Shown here: in pieces, positions 43,631-51,519 of the stretch | Layout: each line of letters starts with the position of its first letter | Position numbering within the stretch: position 1 is the first letter of the stretch | Origin: Caldisericum exile AZM16c01 | GTDB taxonomy: Bacteria; Caldisericota; Caldisericia; Caldisericales; Caldisericaceae | Assembly: GCF_000284335.1 (NCBI RefSeq) | Contig: NC_017096.1 | Span: 1,302,001-1,366,000, forward strand | Reading direction: 5' to 3' | DNA length: 64,000 nt | Notes under the pieces: generated by a model | Seen by the model: only the letters and a program-made list of their open reading frames with translations | Databases searched by the model: none | What the model was told of the DNA's origin: nothing | Translations under genes and position numbers: made by a program

Positions 43631-43715
43631 ACCGTATTGACAATACCCATAAAATGATTAAAAATCTTTTTATATAAACTAAAAAGATGTCTCACATTAA
43701 TAACCTTTTTTGGAG

Positions 43716-44288
43716 GTTTTAGGAAGTCTTGCAGGAATGATTGCAATTGCATTTTTGGTTTGATTTATATTGCTTGAACGATTACAACTGGGTTTTTGGA
43801 CTATTATATGGCTTTCTTGCCGATATCTATAGCAAAAAAGCAACACTAATTTTTTCAGCAATACTTCTCCCAATAAGTGCAATTCTTATTTACGCTTCAA
43901 ATAATCTATTTGTACTTTTTATTGGGGCAATGCTTGGTATCAGAAACAAGTTCAACATCAAGTAGAAGAGTGGAAGCGGTATTATTGCTTCCTTTGCGAT
44001 GCTTGTTGTAAAGTATCTTTATTTATATACCTCTCTCGATGTCTACGCCGAGAGTCATGGTGCTCTCAGTGCAATAGTCGGCGATGACCTATCTTGTTGA
44101 ACTGATGAAGTGGGAAGGGCACTTGGAGTAAATCAGGTTACAAGGCTTGCCTCATCATCGCTTGGCACATTATTTTCGGATTACTGTCTAATTTACAAGA
44201 TGTAGGCTTGCCTTTCTACGCCTATGGCATTGTTATGAGCATTAATATTTTGCTTTATTACAAATTTTTCAAGGATGTAAAAGAGTAA
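43716..44288 (+). pseudogene. degraded MFS transporter
   Basis: Fragments of a major facilitator appear in different frames: VLGSLAGMIAIAFLV then stop; WVFGLLYGFLADIYSKKATLIF (motif A) and its continuation to LFIGAMLGI; then, after several stops, EVGRALGVNQVTRLASSSLGTLFSDY and YGIVMSINILLYYKFFKDVKE to TAA 44286. At least three frame breaks and several stops separate them. The pieces are collinear with one transporter. Confidence 0.8.
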
Positions 44289-44321
44289 AAACAAGGCCTT
44301 AAAAGGAAGTCAATATTATAA

Positions 44322-44670
44322 TTATGATGAAAAAATATCCCTTCCTTTCGTAAGGAGTAAGAATAGTGCAATCATTATAATGAAAATCGCAAAAACAAAA
44401 TTGGCCTTAACGCTAATTGCAGAGACTATCAATGCACCCAAAAACGGCGCATAAATACCACGCACTCCACAGGTAAAAAGGTGCAAAGAAGACAAGTCTT
44501 CGGTTCTGTAATCTGGATAGGATATAGCAAAAGTTTGTGAGAAAAAAAGAAATTGATGACCCTCCCATGCCGCAAAAAAATATGAAATAAACAACGACTA
44601 ACCCTGCAAATACCAGTGGATTTTTAGAAAAAGCAAGAAAAGCAATAAGTGATGTACCTAAGCATGATTT
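44322..44670 (-). pseudogene. second degraded membrane transporter (MFS-like)
   Basis: Two frames carry complementary parts: TSLIAFLAFSKNPLVFAGLV (about 44650-44580) in one, and FFSQTFAISYPDYRTEDLSS followed by a glycine-rich helix (VRGIYAPFLGALIVSA) and a hydrophobic C-terminus (to 44322) in the other. No start codon fits. It looks like the 3' half of an MFS gene with a frameshift near 44580. Confidence 0.6.
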
Positions 44671-44782
44671 TTTTGTCCATGTCGATCATTTCAACATGCT
44701 TTAGTATTCGAATAGCACAATCTGTTAGCATGTCAGTCGTTATTGGTCCTGCAAATAACTTCTTCGCACACTCTTCATTCAT
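44624..44782 (-). pseudogene. 5' gene remnant fused to transporter debris
   Basis: A 52-codon frame starts at ATG 44782 behind a good GGAGGG site and reads MNEECAKKLFAGPITTDM at its N-terminus. After about 40 codons it runs out of frame into the transporter remnant and stops at 44624. The first 36 residues look like the true start of a lost protein that I do not recognise. Confidence 0.45.
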
Positions 44783-44834
44783 TTTACCCTCCTTTCTATA
44801 ATTTACGGAAAATTGTGGAAATTCATGTCTTTAA

Positions 44835-44869
44835 CCCCCTGGGTTTCTAAATAAGATAAGCCCAGGGGG
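44835..44869. terminator. bidirectional-type terminator hairpin
   Basis: CCCCCTGGG (44835-44843) pairs with CCCAGGGGG (44861-44869) around a 17-base loop. It lies just downstream of the BASS-type fragment on the minus strand. Confidence 0.6.
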
Positions 44870-44888
44870 AATCTACTTATTATCAATA

Positions 44889-45233
44889 CTACTTATCATA
44901 AATATCGTTTTCGACGGGCTCAGGCTTATAAGTTTGCTTGGTGACATAGTTAAGATCTTTCACGGGTTTTCCTCTCTCAATATATGAGGTTCCTTTTCGA
45001 TTAAAGTATTCTTTAACCCAGTCTTTAGCCTTTAAATACGATACAAGGAATATGATTTGAAAAATAGGCATTGTTGCAGCGGGGATTGCAACCATTGGTG
45101 AGAATGCCATTGTTGCAATAGCAATTGCAGTGCCGTTATTCTTGCCAGTGCTCGTAAAAACAACTGCCATATTATTTAAAAAAGTAAATGGCATAAAGAA
45201 CAAACACAAGTATAAGTAAAATGAGTCCTTCAA
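44889..45233 (-). pseudogene. C-terminal fragment of a BASS/ACR3-type transporter
   Basis: The frame has 114 codons and two to three hydrophobic helices. FTSTGKNNGTAIAIATMAFSP matches the conserved late helix of the bile-acid:sodium/arsenite (BASS/ACR3) transporter superfamily, whose full length is over 300 residues. No N-terminal helices or ribosome site precede it; the sequence upstream belongs to the NifX-like gene's tail. The soluble C-terminal tail appears intact. A 5'-truncated pseudogene. Confidence 0.65.
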
Positions 45234-45261
45234 GTATGTTGGTATTCACTCTTATCGCCTC

Positions 45262-45753
45262 TTATTTAATCTTTTTACTTATCTCAATAAGAATTGATTT
45301 TAAATCGGCAATTTCTTTTCTTAGTGCTGCAATGTCCTTTTTCATCCTGTCAACTTCTGTGGATAAATCTCCTTCAGAAACTTCTTCATTTTCTTCTTGG
45401 GGGTATTCTTCCTCACTTGTTGTAATTTTTACTTCTCCATGAAGGTACTCCTCAAGGACATCTTTTACCTTTCCGTAAGCACCAACAACAGGGGTTATTC
45501 CATAATCTTTGAAGAATGTCTGTGCCTTTGGTCCCATCCTGCCTACAATAATTACATCAACACCTTTCTGCCTCATGAAATTTGGTAAATCATAAGCGTT
45601 GTGCTCATTCGCAAATGGGTTTGGAATAGATTCCACATTCTTCACGACACTATCAACTACATCAATAATCACGTAATATGGACATTGCCCAAAGTGATAA
45701 CTCATCGTACTATCAAGTCCTTTTGCTTCATCGCTTGTAAAGCAAATTCTCAT
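45262..45753 (-). CDS. NifX/NafY-like (dinitrogenase Fe-Mo cofactor family) protein
   Basis: A 163-residue protein. Residues 1-112 are the NifX-type domain, beginning MRICFTSDEAKGLDSTMSYHFGQCPYYVIID, with the GxxG strand VIIVGRMGPKAQTFF. Residues about 113-163 are an acidic stretch followed by a coiled coil (VDRMKKDIAALRKEIADLKSI). Outside nitrogen fixers such proteins are thought to bind metal clusters; no nif genes are present. GGAGG precedes ATG 45753. Lies next to a DUF5320-like gene, a common pairing. Confidence 0.85.
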   Translation of the reverse strand: MRICFTSDEAKGLDSTMSYHFGQCPYYVIIDVVDSVVKNVESIPNPFANEHNAYDLPNFMRQKGVDVIIVGRMGPKAQTFFKDYGITPVVGAYGKVKDVLEEYLHGEVKITTSEEEYPQEENEEVSEGDLSTEVDRMKKDIAALRKEIADLKSILIEISKKIK

Positions 45754-45801
45754 TTTTTTACCTCCTTAAGAAATTTTTTAAACAATTTTTTTGAAAAATC
45801 T

Positions 45802-45829
45802 CCCCTGGCACCTCAGAAGATGCCAGGGG
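45802..45829 (-). terminator. terminator of the DUF5320-like gene
   Basis: CCCCTGGCA pairs with TGCCAGGGG around a ten-base loop; on the minus strand AGATTTTT follows. It separates the DUF5320-like gene from the NifX-like gene. Confidence 0.75.
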
Positions 45830-45837
45830 TCTTTCTA

Positions 45838-46119
45838 TCACTTCAAAAGCTTTGTAAGTAAATCGTTAATGTAAGAGATTCTGTTTTCAAGTTCACGTTT
45901 TTCAAAATTAAGATCAGGATCATCTGGATGTACTGCAAGTTCTTTAGAAACATACTCTAACTTGAGTTCAAGCTCTTTCTTTGCAAATTCAAGGCGCTCT
46001 TTGTCATCAATGTGATAGGGTCCAAAACCGTAACCAAATCCTCTGTGCCACTTGTGGAAAGGTGCAAAACCTTTGAAACATCCCAGGCCATAACCAAATC
46101 TTCTGTAAGGATAGAACAT
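45838..46119 (-). CDS. small DUF5320-like Gly/Phe/Tyr-rich coiled-coil protein
   Basis: A 93-residue protein in two parts. Residues 1-34 are rich in Gly, Phe, Tyr, His and Arg (RRFGYGLGCFKGF and RGFGYGFGPYH). Residues 38-93 form a predicted coiled coil (ERLEFAKKELELKLEYVSKEL). This layout is seen in DUF5320-type proteins, which often accompany NifX-like proteins, as here. GAGG precedes ATG 46119. A metal-linked role is inference from the neighbour. Confidence 0.65.
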   Translation of the reverse strand: MFYPYRRFGYGLGCFKGFAPFHKWHRGFGYGFGPYHIDDKERLEFAKKELELKLEYVSKELAVHPDDPDLNFEKRELENRISYINDLLTKLLK

Positions 46120-46335
46120 TTTAATTCACCTCCTCTCTTAAAAATTCTTAAAATTTATCAACAAACTTTCCTCTCATCTATCTTATCACAATACCTATAT
46201 ATTTTTTACATATAGATTATATATGCATTTTTATTTTTGTCAAGGGGGTATGTGAAAGTTTTTAAAAAATCTATAACAAGTAGTTTAAATTAGAAACAAT
46301 CTATATTTTGGGATATAATTATAAGGAGGCATATA

Positions 46336-47286
46336 ATGGAAAACATACAACAAATTGCATTTGGGCCAGTACCTTCAAGAAGACTTGGAAGAAGCCTCGG
46401 AGTAAATAACATCCCGGGGAAGATTTGCTCATACTCGTGCGTCTATTGTCAAATTGGTAGAAATTTCAAGATGACAACAACACGACAGGCGTTTTACGAT
46501 CCGGAGATTGTTTTTAAAACCGTAAAAACAAAGGTTCAAGACGTTTTATCAAGAGGAGAGAAAATTGACTATATAACTTTTGTTCCAGATGGTGAGCCAA
46601 CACTCGACAAAAATTTAGGGAAAGAGGTAAACCTCATCAAAACTCTTGGCATTAGAGTTGCAATCATCACAAATTCAAGTTTGATTTATGATCCAACAGT
46701 ACAAAATGACCTTCTGAATTTTGATCTTGTTTCTTTTAAAGTAGATGCAATATCGGAAGAGATTTTTAGAAAAATAAATAGACCCTTTAAGGGAATTGAA
46801 TTGGAAAAAATACTTGAGGGAATAAAAACTTTTAGCGAATCCTTCAAAGGCACTCTTATAACCGAAACGATGATTATAAGCGATATTGATTATGGCGATG
46901 AATTTGATCGCCTTGCAAATTATTTGTCAACTATTAAAAATCTTAACAAAGCATATATCTCAATTCCAACACGTCCGCCTCAAGAAAGTTGGGTAAAGGT
47001 GCCAACAGAAGAAACCTTGAATGTTGCATTTGCGGTTTTTGAAAGCAAATTAAACGGAAGAGTTGAACACCTTATAGGATACGAAGGAAACGAGTTTGCA
47101 TCTTCAGGAAACCTTGAAAGTGATATCCTCAGTATCACAGCAGTACACCCCATGAGAGAAGAGGCAGCGCTTAAACTTATCAAGAAAGATAGGGGAAGTT
47201 TTGAAGTAATTGAAAGACTTATTAAAAAAGGACTCATTAAGAGAATTGAGTATCAAGGGCACAGATACTACTTAAGAAAACTTTAG
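46336..47286 (+). CDS. radical SAM protein with C-terminal winged helix
   Basis: A 316-residue radical SAM enzyme. The [4Fe-4S] cluster motif CSYSCVYC (CxxxCxxC) is near residues 32-39, with a TFVPDGEPTL motif corresponding to the GGE SAM-binding site. Residues about 240-316 form a winged-helix-like domain (EEAALKLIKKDRGSFEVIERLIKKGLIKRIEYQGHRYYL). It belongs to the COG0731-like group whose reactions are unknown. GGAGG precedes ATG 46336 and TATAAT lies at about 46314. It is convergent with the broken oxidoreductase, overlapping by 4 bp. Confidence 0.85.
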   Translation: MENIQQIAFGPVPSRRLGRSLGVNNIPGKICSYSCVYCQIGRNFKMTTTRQAFYDPEIVFKTVKTKVQDVLSRGEKIDYITFVPDGEPTLDKNLGKEVNLIKTLGIRVAIITNSSLIYDPTVQNDLLNFDLVSFKVDAISEEIFRKINRPFKGIELEKILEGIKTFSESFKGTLITETMIISDIDYGDEFDRLANYLSTIKNLNKAYISIPTRPPQESWVKVPTEETLNVAFAVFESKLNGRVEHLIGYEGNEFASSGNLESDILSITAVHPMREEAALKLIKKDRGSFEVIERLIKKGLIKRIEYQGHRYYLRKL

Positions 47287-47772
47287 ACTATTCTTCCTAT
47301 CGCATAGCCTTCGGAAACCGCATCAATAATTTTCCCCGTTTTTACAACATCTCCTATCAAATAGGTTTCGTGTTTATTTCGTATCGTTTCATACAATTTA
47401 TGATCACTAATACTTCCAAAGGCAATAACAAAGTAATCCATCTCCACAGATTGCCCATCACCAAAAATCACGGCATCTTCTTTTATTTCTCTAACAGGGG
47501 CATTAACAAAATATCTTACTTTGTGCTCTGAAAGTTCTCTTAAAAGATAGTTTCTGCTTAGTGTTTACATTCCTGTTGCAATCTCGGGAAGCATTTCAAG
47601 AATTGTAACTTCATTCCCATAAGATGCAAGATAAAGAGCAGTTTCACAGCCAACAAGTCCCCCCACCGCCTACAACTACCTTCTTATTCTCGATTTTAAT
47701 TGAACCACTCAAAACATCGTTATACTTAATGCAATTTTTGTTTCTAATGTCGTTTATAAGTAGATAACGCAT
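47283..47772 (-). pseudogene. truncated FAD/NAD-dependent oxidoreductase
   Basis: The frame begins at ATG 47772 with GGAGG in the arsR tail. It reads MRYLLINDIRNKN, then IENKKVVV into a GxGxxG NAD motif where a run of six G shifts the frame (LVGCETALYLASYGNEVTILEM follows), then TAA after ATGM, then LSRNYLLRELSEHKV, and ends IGDVVKTGKIIDAVSEGYAIGRIV. This is the C-terminal dinucleotide domain of an NADH:flavin oxidoreductase/dienoyl-CoA reductase; the TIM-barrel part is missing. One frameshift and one stop make it a pseudogene, or, for the G run, a possible base-calling error. Confidence 0.75.
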
Positions 47773-47774
47773 AA

Positions 47775-48068
47775 TTAATTACCTCCTGTCAAGTACTCTT
47801 CCGTGCTTTCGATTAATTTCCTTATAAAATCATTCGAAATAAAATATCTAACGAATTGACCTTCTTTTCTCTTTCGTGCAATGCCAGAATCTATGAGAAT
47901 CTGTAATTGTTGAGATACTGCTAGCTCTCTTATATTAAGTGCTTTGACAATTTTATTCACACACATTTCACCTTTATCCATGAGAAGTATTATCATCTTT
48001 AGACGAGTTGGATCCAATAGACCTTTGAAGAATCTCGATAATTTCTCAATATCAATTTTCTCAACCAC
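47775..48068 (-). CDS. ArsR-family transcriptional repressor
   Basis: A 97-residue winged-helix protein: LSRFFKGLLDPTRLKMIILLMDKGEMCVNKIVKALNIRELAVSQQLQILIDSGIARKRKEGQFVRYFIS is the ArsR fold. The single Cys (GEMCVNKI) lies at the place of the ELCVCDL metal motif of ArsR, but the second Cys is lost, so metalloid sensing is doubtful. I place the start at GTG 48068, after GGAG and a promoter; the frame open further upstream is not coding. The broken oxidoreductase follows in the same operon. Confidence 0.88.
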   Translation of the reverse strand: MVEKIDIEKLSRFFKGLLDPTRLKMIILLMDKGEMCVNKIVKALNIRELAVSQQLQILIDSGIARKRKEGQFVRYFISNDFIRKLIESTEEYLTGGN

Positions 48069-48081
48069 TTTCGTCTCCGTG

Positions 48082-48110
48082 ATTATATAAGCATATTTGA
48101 ATATGTCCAA
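48082..48110 (-). promoter_or_regulatory. arsR promoter with embedded operator
   Basis: TTGGAC (48110-48105), 17 bases, TATAAT (48087-48082) on the minus strand. The inverted repeat CATATT-TG-AATATG occupies 48092-48105, exactly filling the spacer, the place where ArsR-type repressors usually bind. Confidence 0.65.
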
Positions 48111-48425
48111 ATGTTGTAGTGGTGATTTTGTTTTTGAAATCCACGATGTTAGAGAAGAAATTAAAAGGAGAATCGCAAGTCTCCCTTTAAATGATTGAAA
48201 GGAGATGTACCCCTTTCTAATTGAAGTCACCCCGAACGAATGTGAGAAATCTCCGCCTTTAAGGGGGAGTTAGAGGGGGAGAATTATTAATCCCCCTCTA
48301 AATTAGGACACCCTCCTCCAACTCCACCCGAAAAATAGTAGTTTGTCATTGCGAACGCAGTGAGAAATCTTCGCCTTTTAGGGGGAGTTAGAGGGGGAGA
48401 ATTGCAAGTCCCCTCCAATTAAAGA
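48111..48425. repeat. second block of palindromic intergenic repeats
   Basis: About 300 bp without a gene. Near 48225-48258 and 48338-48372 are copies of the GTCA(C/T)nnCGAACG.A.TGAGAAATC motif, each followed by CGCCTTTnAGGGGGAGTTAGAGGGGGAGAAT and a CCCCCTCTAA or CCCCTCC complement. The segment near 48317-48395 matches the block near 5083-5175. The repeats probably come from one mobile family. Confidence 0.7.
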
Positions 48426-48455
48426 AGTGTATCTTTTTAAAATGTGGGAGAACTA

Positions 48456-49028
48456 CTATTGTGTAACAGTTACCTCCCTTTGTATTTTATCAGGTAGGCG
48501 GAAGAAACCAATTATTATATTTATCCATCCAACAAAGGCAACAATAATTCCAATTAAAATTATTGTCAATATTACACCCCAGAAGAGTTGATCTCCTCCC
48601 TTTTTGATGTAATCATTTGAAAACTCATTTCCGATTAACTCGAAACTTTTCTTCATATAGTAAGTTGAGAAAATTGCTGAAAAATAAAGTAAAACTAAAA
48701 TCATCACAATAAGACTTTTTGGCATGTTTTCTAATGTTCCGTGTGTTAAAAATAATGCAAGGACTACAACCAAAAATGCAATTTGAATTGTAAAAGCTTT
48801 GAGATAATTCCTAAAAATTTCAATATTGCTAACCTTTTTTGAAATTAGATATAGAGATAAAAGAAGAAGTAATAGTACTATAAAAGAAGAAAAGTCTCCA
48901 AAGGGATTCGCTAAGATAATCCGAATTCCACTGCGATTAGTAATGCTTAATACAATTGAATTTAGAAAAGGCAAAATCAAGGCAATCAAAGCGATGATCT
49001 TTTCTTTTTTAATATCAATTTCTTCCAT
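48456..49028 (-). CDS. DUF996-family membrane protein
   Basis: A 190-residue protein with five to six hydrophobic helices, related to the neighbouring DUF996 gene (shared KKVSNIEIFRNYLKAF/KKVQNPDIFSNYLTGF segment and the C-terminal GFFRLPD/GFFTLPD). GGAGG precedes ATG 49028. It is the second copy of a tandem duplication, more diverged from the family. Function unknown. Confidence 0.75.
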   Translation of the reverse strand: MEEIDIKKEKIIALIALILPFLNSIVLSITNRSGIRIILANPFGDFSSFIVLLLLLLSLYLISKKVSNIEIFRNYLKAFTIQIAFLVVVLALFLTHGTLENMPKSLIVMILVLLYFSAIFSTYYMKKSFELIGNEFSNDYIKKGGDQLFWGVILTIILIGIIVAFVGWINIIIGFFRLPDKIQREVTVTQ

Positions 49029-49114
49029 TTTAACCCTCCTTTTACGTTATCTGTCTTTTAAATCTTTTAAAATTTTTTTACAAGTTCAAAGAAGACCTTC
49101 AAATTCCTTTGTTT

Positions 49115-49702
49115 TTACCCTTGCGGTTCTTTTGAGACATCTCCTCCTATTTCGTCCGGAAGTGTAAAGAAACCTATTATCTCAAAAATTTCACCAATAA
49201 GGACAATAATTAAGCCAATACCAAAAACAATTGTAAGAATTGCACCGATAAAAAGTAGCATTCCTGCCGTCTTAAAATGTTGATTAGACAAACTATCGCC
49301 GACTGCATCAAAGCTTTTCTTAACAAAATAGTTGGACGCTATGAGAAGCCCGTAAATTACAAGTAAAAGCAAAATTGCCCTAAATCCAAGGCCTCTTAAA
49401 CCTCCCATAAAGCCTGTGCCAAAACTAAAAATGAGTGCAAGGCCTCCCACGACAACAAAAATTAACATCACAAAGTAATTTATAAGTTGTAATATGAAAC
49501 CAGTTAAGTAATTTGAAAAGATATCAGGATTTTGGACTTTCTTGGAAATTTCATTTAGTGCCATAAGAATTAGGATAATGGATGCAACACCTAAAATAAA
49601 TGAGAGGCCGTAGCCACGTCTAACAAAAAGTGATCCTATTAGTGGCAAAATTGCGCCAATTCCACCCATAAGTTTTGCATTTCTTAATTCTACTTTCTCC
49701 AT
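49115..49702 (-). CDS. DUF996-family membrane protein
   Basis: A 195-residue integral membrane protein with about five helices. It starts with the family signature ELRNAKLMGGIGAILPLIGS and has LNEISKKVQNPDIFSNYLTGFILQ. No function is known. It starts only 13 bases after the TnpB stop, and the ribosome site is weak (AGG), so insertion of the TnpB element may have cut it from its original promoter. Confidence 0.82.
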   Translation of the reverse strand: MEKVELRNAKLMGGIGAILPLIGSLFVRRGYGLSFILGVASIILILMALNEISKKVQNPDIFSNYLTGFILQLINYFVMLIFVVVGGLALIFSFGTGFMGGLRGLGFRAILLLLVIYGLLIASNYFVKKSFDAVGDSLSNQHFKTAGMLLFIGAILTIVFGIGLIIVLIGEIFEIIGFFTLPDEIGGDVSKEPQG

Positions 49703-49715
49703 TTCAACCTGGTCC

Positions 49716-51350
49716 TCAAAAGTGTATAAAACTTACACTTTTGGTAGGCCTACTTTTAGTCCGCCAATTCAGGTTAGCCATATAGCCTACAGGCGGAATT
49801 TGGCTAACCATAGTCCCTGCACCAAGCACAGGAACTAACCTTCTTGGTATCCTATCCCAATCCGTTAAGAGTGTTTTTAACGGAGAGAAGTCCCTTACAA
49901 AGGATTTACCAAGAATAGGAATACCAAAGGCTGCCTTAACAACTCTCCAAAGTTTGTATGAATACTTAAAGTATTCATCTCTCACAGGTTCCTTCCTTTG
50001 GTTTACCTGTTTTTGAGTCTTTGGGTTACTATTAAGGTTTTGTATATTAAGTTTTAACAACTTAATATCTTTATTAATTTTACTTACTTCTTGCTTTATT
50101 GGTTTTCTTTTATAGATGTTTTTCTCATTCTTTAAAAGTTCCTTTAGTTCTTCTTTTTTCTCTTCTAATTTGGCTATGGAGTATTCTAAATATTCTTTAT
50201 TTGATAATAGTTTTAAGTAGTTTTCTGGTATATCATCTTTATAGCCTAATCCTCTTCTACCTATAACATATGCTCCTGCTATATCTTTATCTATTAAATA
50301 CTGAGGACAGTATTTGTATGCTCCTATTATGCTTGTATAGGCTGGATTTACTTCAATTACCTGCATACCATTTCTTTGTCCTAATATTTTAATTTTGGTT
50401 AGGAGTGATTTGTAAGACCAATGCTCAAATCTTTTTCTTAGTTTTGGTTTTCCATCGCCTCTGTAACCTTTGTTTATACCTTCTAATCTTTCTATTGCAA
50501 TAGCTTTTTCATTTTCTTTTGCATAGTTTATGACCTTATAGGCTATTTGCCACAAAAGATATTCTCTTTGGTTCTTAGTTTTTCCTATTAATTCATGTAG
50601 ACTTATTGGTTTATATCTTATTAGATTTCCATCTATACTTACATTGGCTAATGCTATGTGAATTGGTGATGCATTTATGTCTAAGCCTACAATACCGTTT
50701 TCTTTTGTGTATTTAATTTCTGGTATAATTTCTTCATAACTGATGTTTGCGTATATTTTTCCGTTTTTTTGTTTTATTTCAACTGAATATGGAAAGTAGT
50801 TGTTTGTTAATTCTGCCTCTGTTAGTCTCCATATGAAGTCTATCCATTTGTCTGTTCCTCTTTTTACTTTTCTTATTATTTTTGCTTTTATCCATTGTCT
50901 ATTATCTGTGTTTATTCTTAAATACCAATTATCGTTTTCTTTTATTAGTCTTATGTTTAGGTTTCCTGATTTTGTTTTGTCTCCTCTTGAGTATAGAAGT
51001 AATCTTTTTTCTTTCCATTCTCTTTTTAGTTCTTTATATCTTTTACCTGTTAAGTGTTTACTTTTTAACTGGTTAAATAGTTTTCTGCCACCGAATATAA
51101 CTTTTGTAGGATTTTTGTTTAACTCCTTGTATGAGTTTATGACACTTTGGGCTTTCATTATGGCATCATCTACATATCTTGAGTTTATGTTAAATATGGG
51201 TTGTAATTCTTTTTTAAGGTCTTTTCTAACTTTGCCTTCTAACAATCTCTTATATGCATATCTCATACATGATGAGAATTTTCTCATTAGTTTCAAGAGT
51301 AATTCTTTATCTGTTTTAGAGAGTTCTAACTCACACTGCAAGGTTATCAT
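49716..51350 (-). CDS. tnpB: TnpB, RNA-guided nuclease of an IS605/IS607-type element
   Basis: A 544-residue TnpB. RuvC-like catalytic residues: Asp in NGIVGLDINASPIHIAL, Glu in KAIAIERLEGINKG, and the third Asp in YLIDKDIAGAYVIGRRGLG. The zinc-finger cysteines usual between the last two motifs are absent; only KYCPQ is left. A long coiled region and a basic tail follow. The last 45 or so codons lie in strongly structured sequence that may be the omega RNA. No intact transposase accompanies it; a 39-codon helix-turn-helix remnant overlaps its start by 20 bp. Confidence 0.88.
   Translation of the reverse strand: MITLQCELELSKTDKELLLKLMRKFSSCMRYAYKRLLEGKVRKDLKKELQPIFNINSRYVDDAIMKAQSVINSYKELNKNPTKVIFGGRKLFNQLKSKHLTGKRYKELKREWKEKRLLLYSRGDKTKSGNLNIRLIKENDNWYLRINTDNRQWIKAKIIRKVKRGTDKWIDFIWRLTEAELTNNYFPYSVEIKQKNGKIYANISYEEIIPEIKYTKENGIVGLDINASPIHIALANVSIDGNLIRYKPISLHELIGKTKNQREYLLWQIAYKVINYAKENEKAIAIERLEGINKGYRGDGKPKLRKRFEHWSYKSLLTKIKILGQRNGMQVIEVNPAYTSIIGAYKYCPQYLIDKDIAGAYVIGRRGLGYKDDIPENYLKLLSNKEYLEYSIAKLEEKKEELKELLKNEKNIYKRKPIKQEVSKINKDIKLLKLNIQNLNSNPKTQKQVNQRKEPVRDEYFKYSYKLWRVVKAAFGIPILGKSFVRDFSPLKTLLTDWDRIPRRLVPVLGAGTMVSQIPPVGYMANLNWRTKSRPTKSVSFIHF
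49718..49850 (-). ncRNA. candidate omega RNA at the tnpB 3' end
   Basis: On the minus strand GGTTAGCC (49809-49802) pairs with GGCTAACC (49779-49772). TCCGCC in its loop (49797-49792) is complementary to GGCGGA (49765-49760), giving an H-type pseudoknot. The palindrome GTAGGCCTAC (49753-49744) and a final hairpin AAAAGTGTA/TACACTTTT (49742-49718) follow. TnpB omega RNAs overlap the 3' end of the gene and often contain a pseudoknot, so position and form fit. The exact 5' end is unknown. Confidence 0.55.
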
Positions 51351-51450
51351 GAATGGTTACTCCTTTTCTTTCCAAACTTAAAATAGTCCCTTTACTTATC
51401 CCATAAATTTCTTTTAAGTTTTGCATAGTTAGTAGCTTTCTATTCTCCAT
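51331..51450 (-). pseudogene. remnant of an IS607-type TnpA (helix-turn-helix only)
   Basis: A 39-codon frame from ATG 51450 (or TTG 51486 behind AAGGAGG) encodes LLTMQNLKEIYGISKGTILSLERKGV, a MerR-like helix-turn-helix as at the N-terminus of IS607 serine transposases, and stops at 51331. The recombinase domain is missing. It could instead be a tiny DNA-binding partner kept for control of tnpB. Confidence 0.5.
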
Positions 51451-51519
51451 ATTTAACAGCAAATAATTTTGTATACTTTTTGTCAACTGTTTTTTACCTC
51501 CTTTTAAAAGATTATTATA

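Noticed and set aside
45262-45753. Nitrogen-fixation cluster
   Set aside because: The NifX-like domain occurs widely outside nitrogen fixers and no nif structural or assembly genes are present in the window.
43716-48110. Intact arsenic-resistance operon
   Set aside because: The transporter is only a C-terminal fragment, the ArsR protein lacks the cysteine pair, and no arsenate reductase is found.
48069-48230. N-terminal extension of the ArsR protein
   Set aside because: The open frame upstream contains the promoter, operator and part of the repeat block; GTG 48068 with GGAG gives the normal family length.
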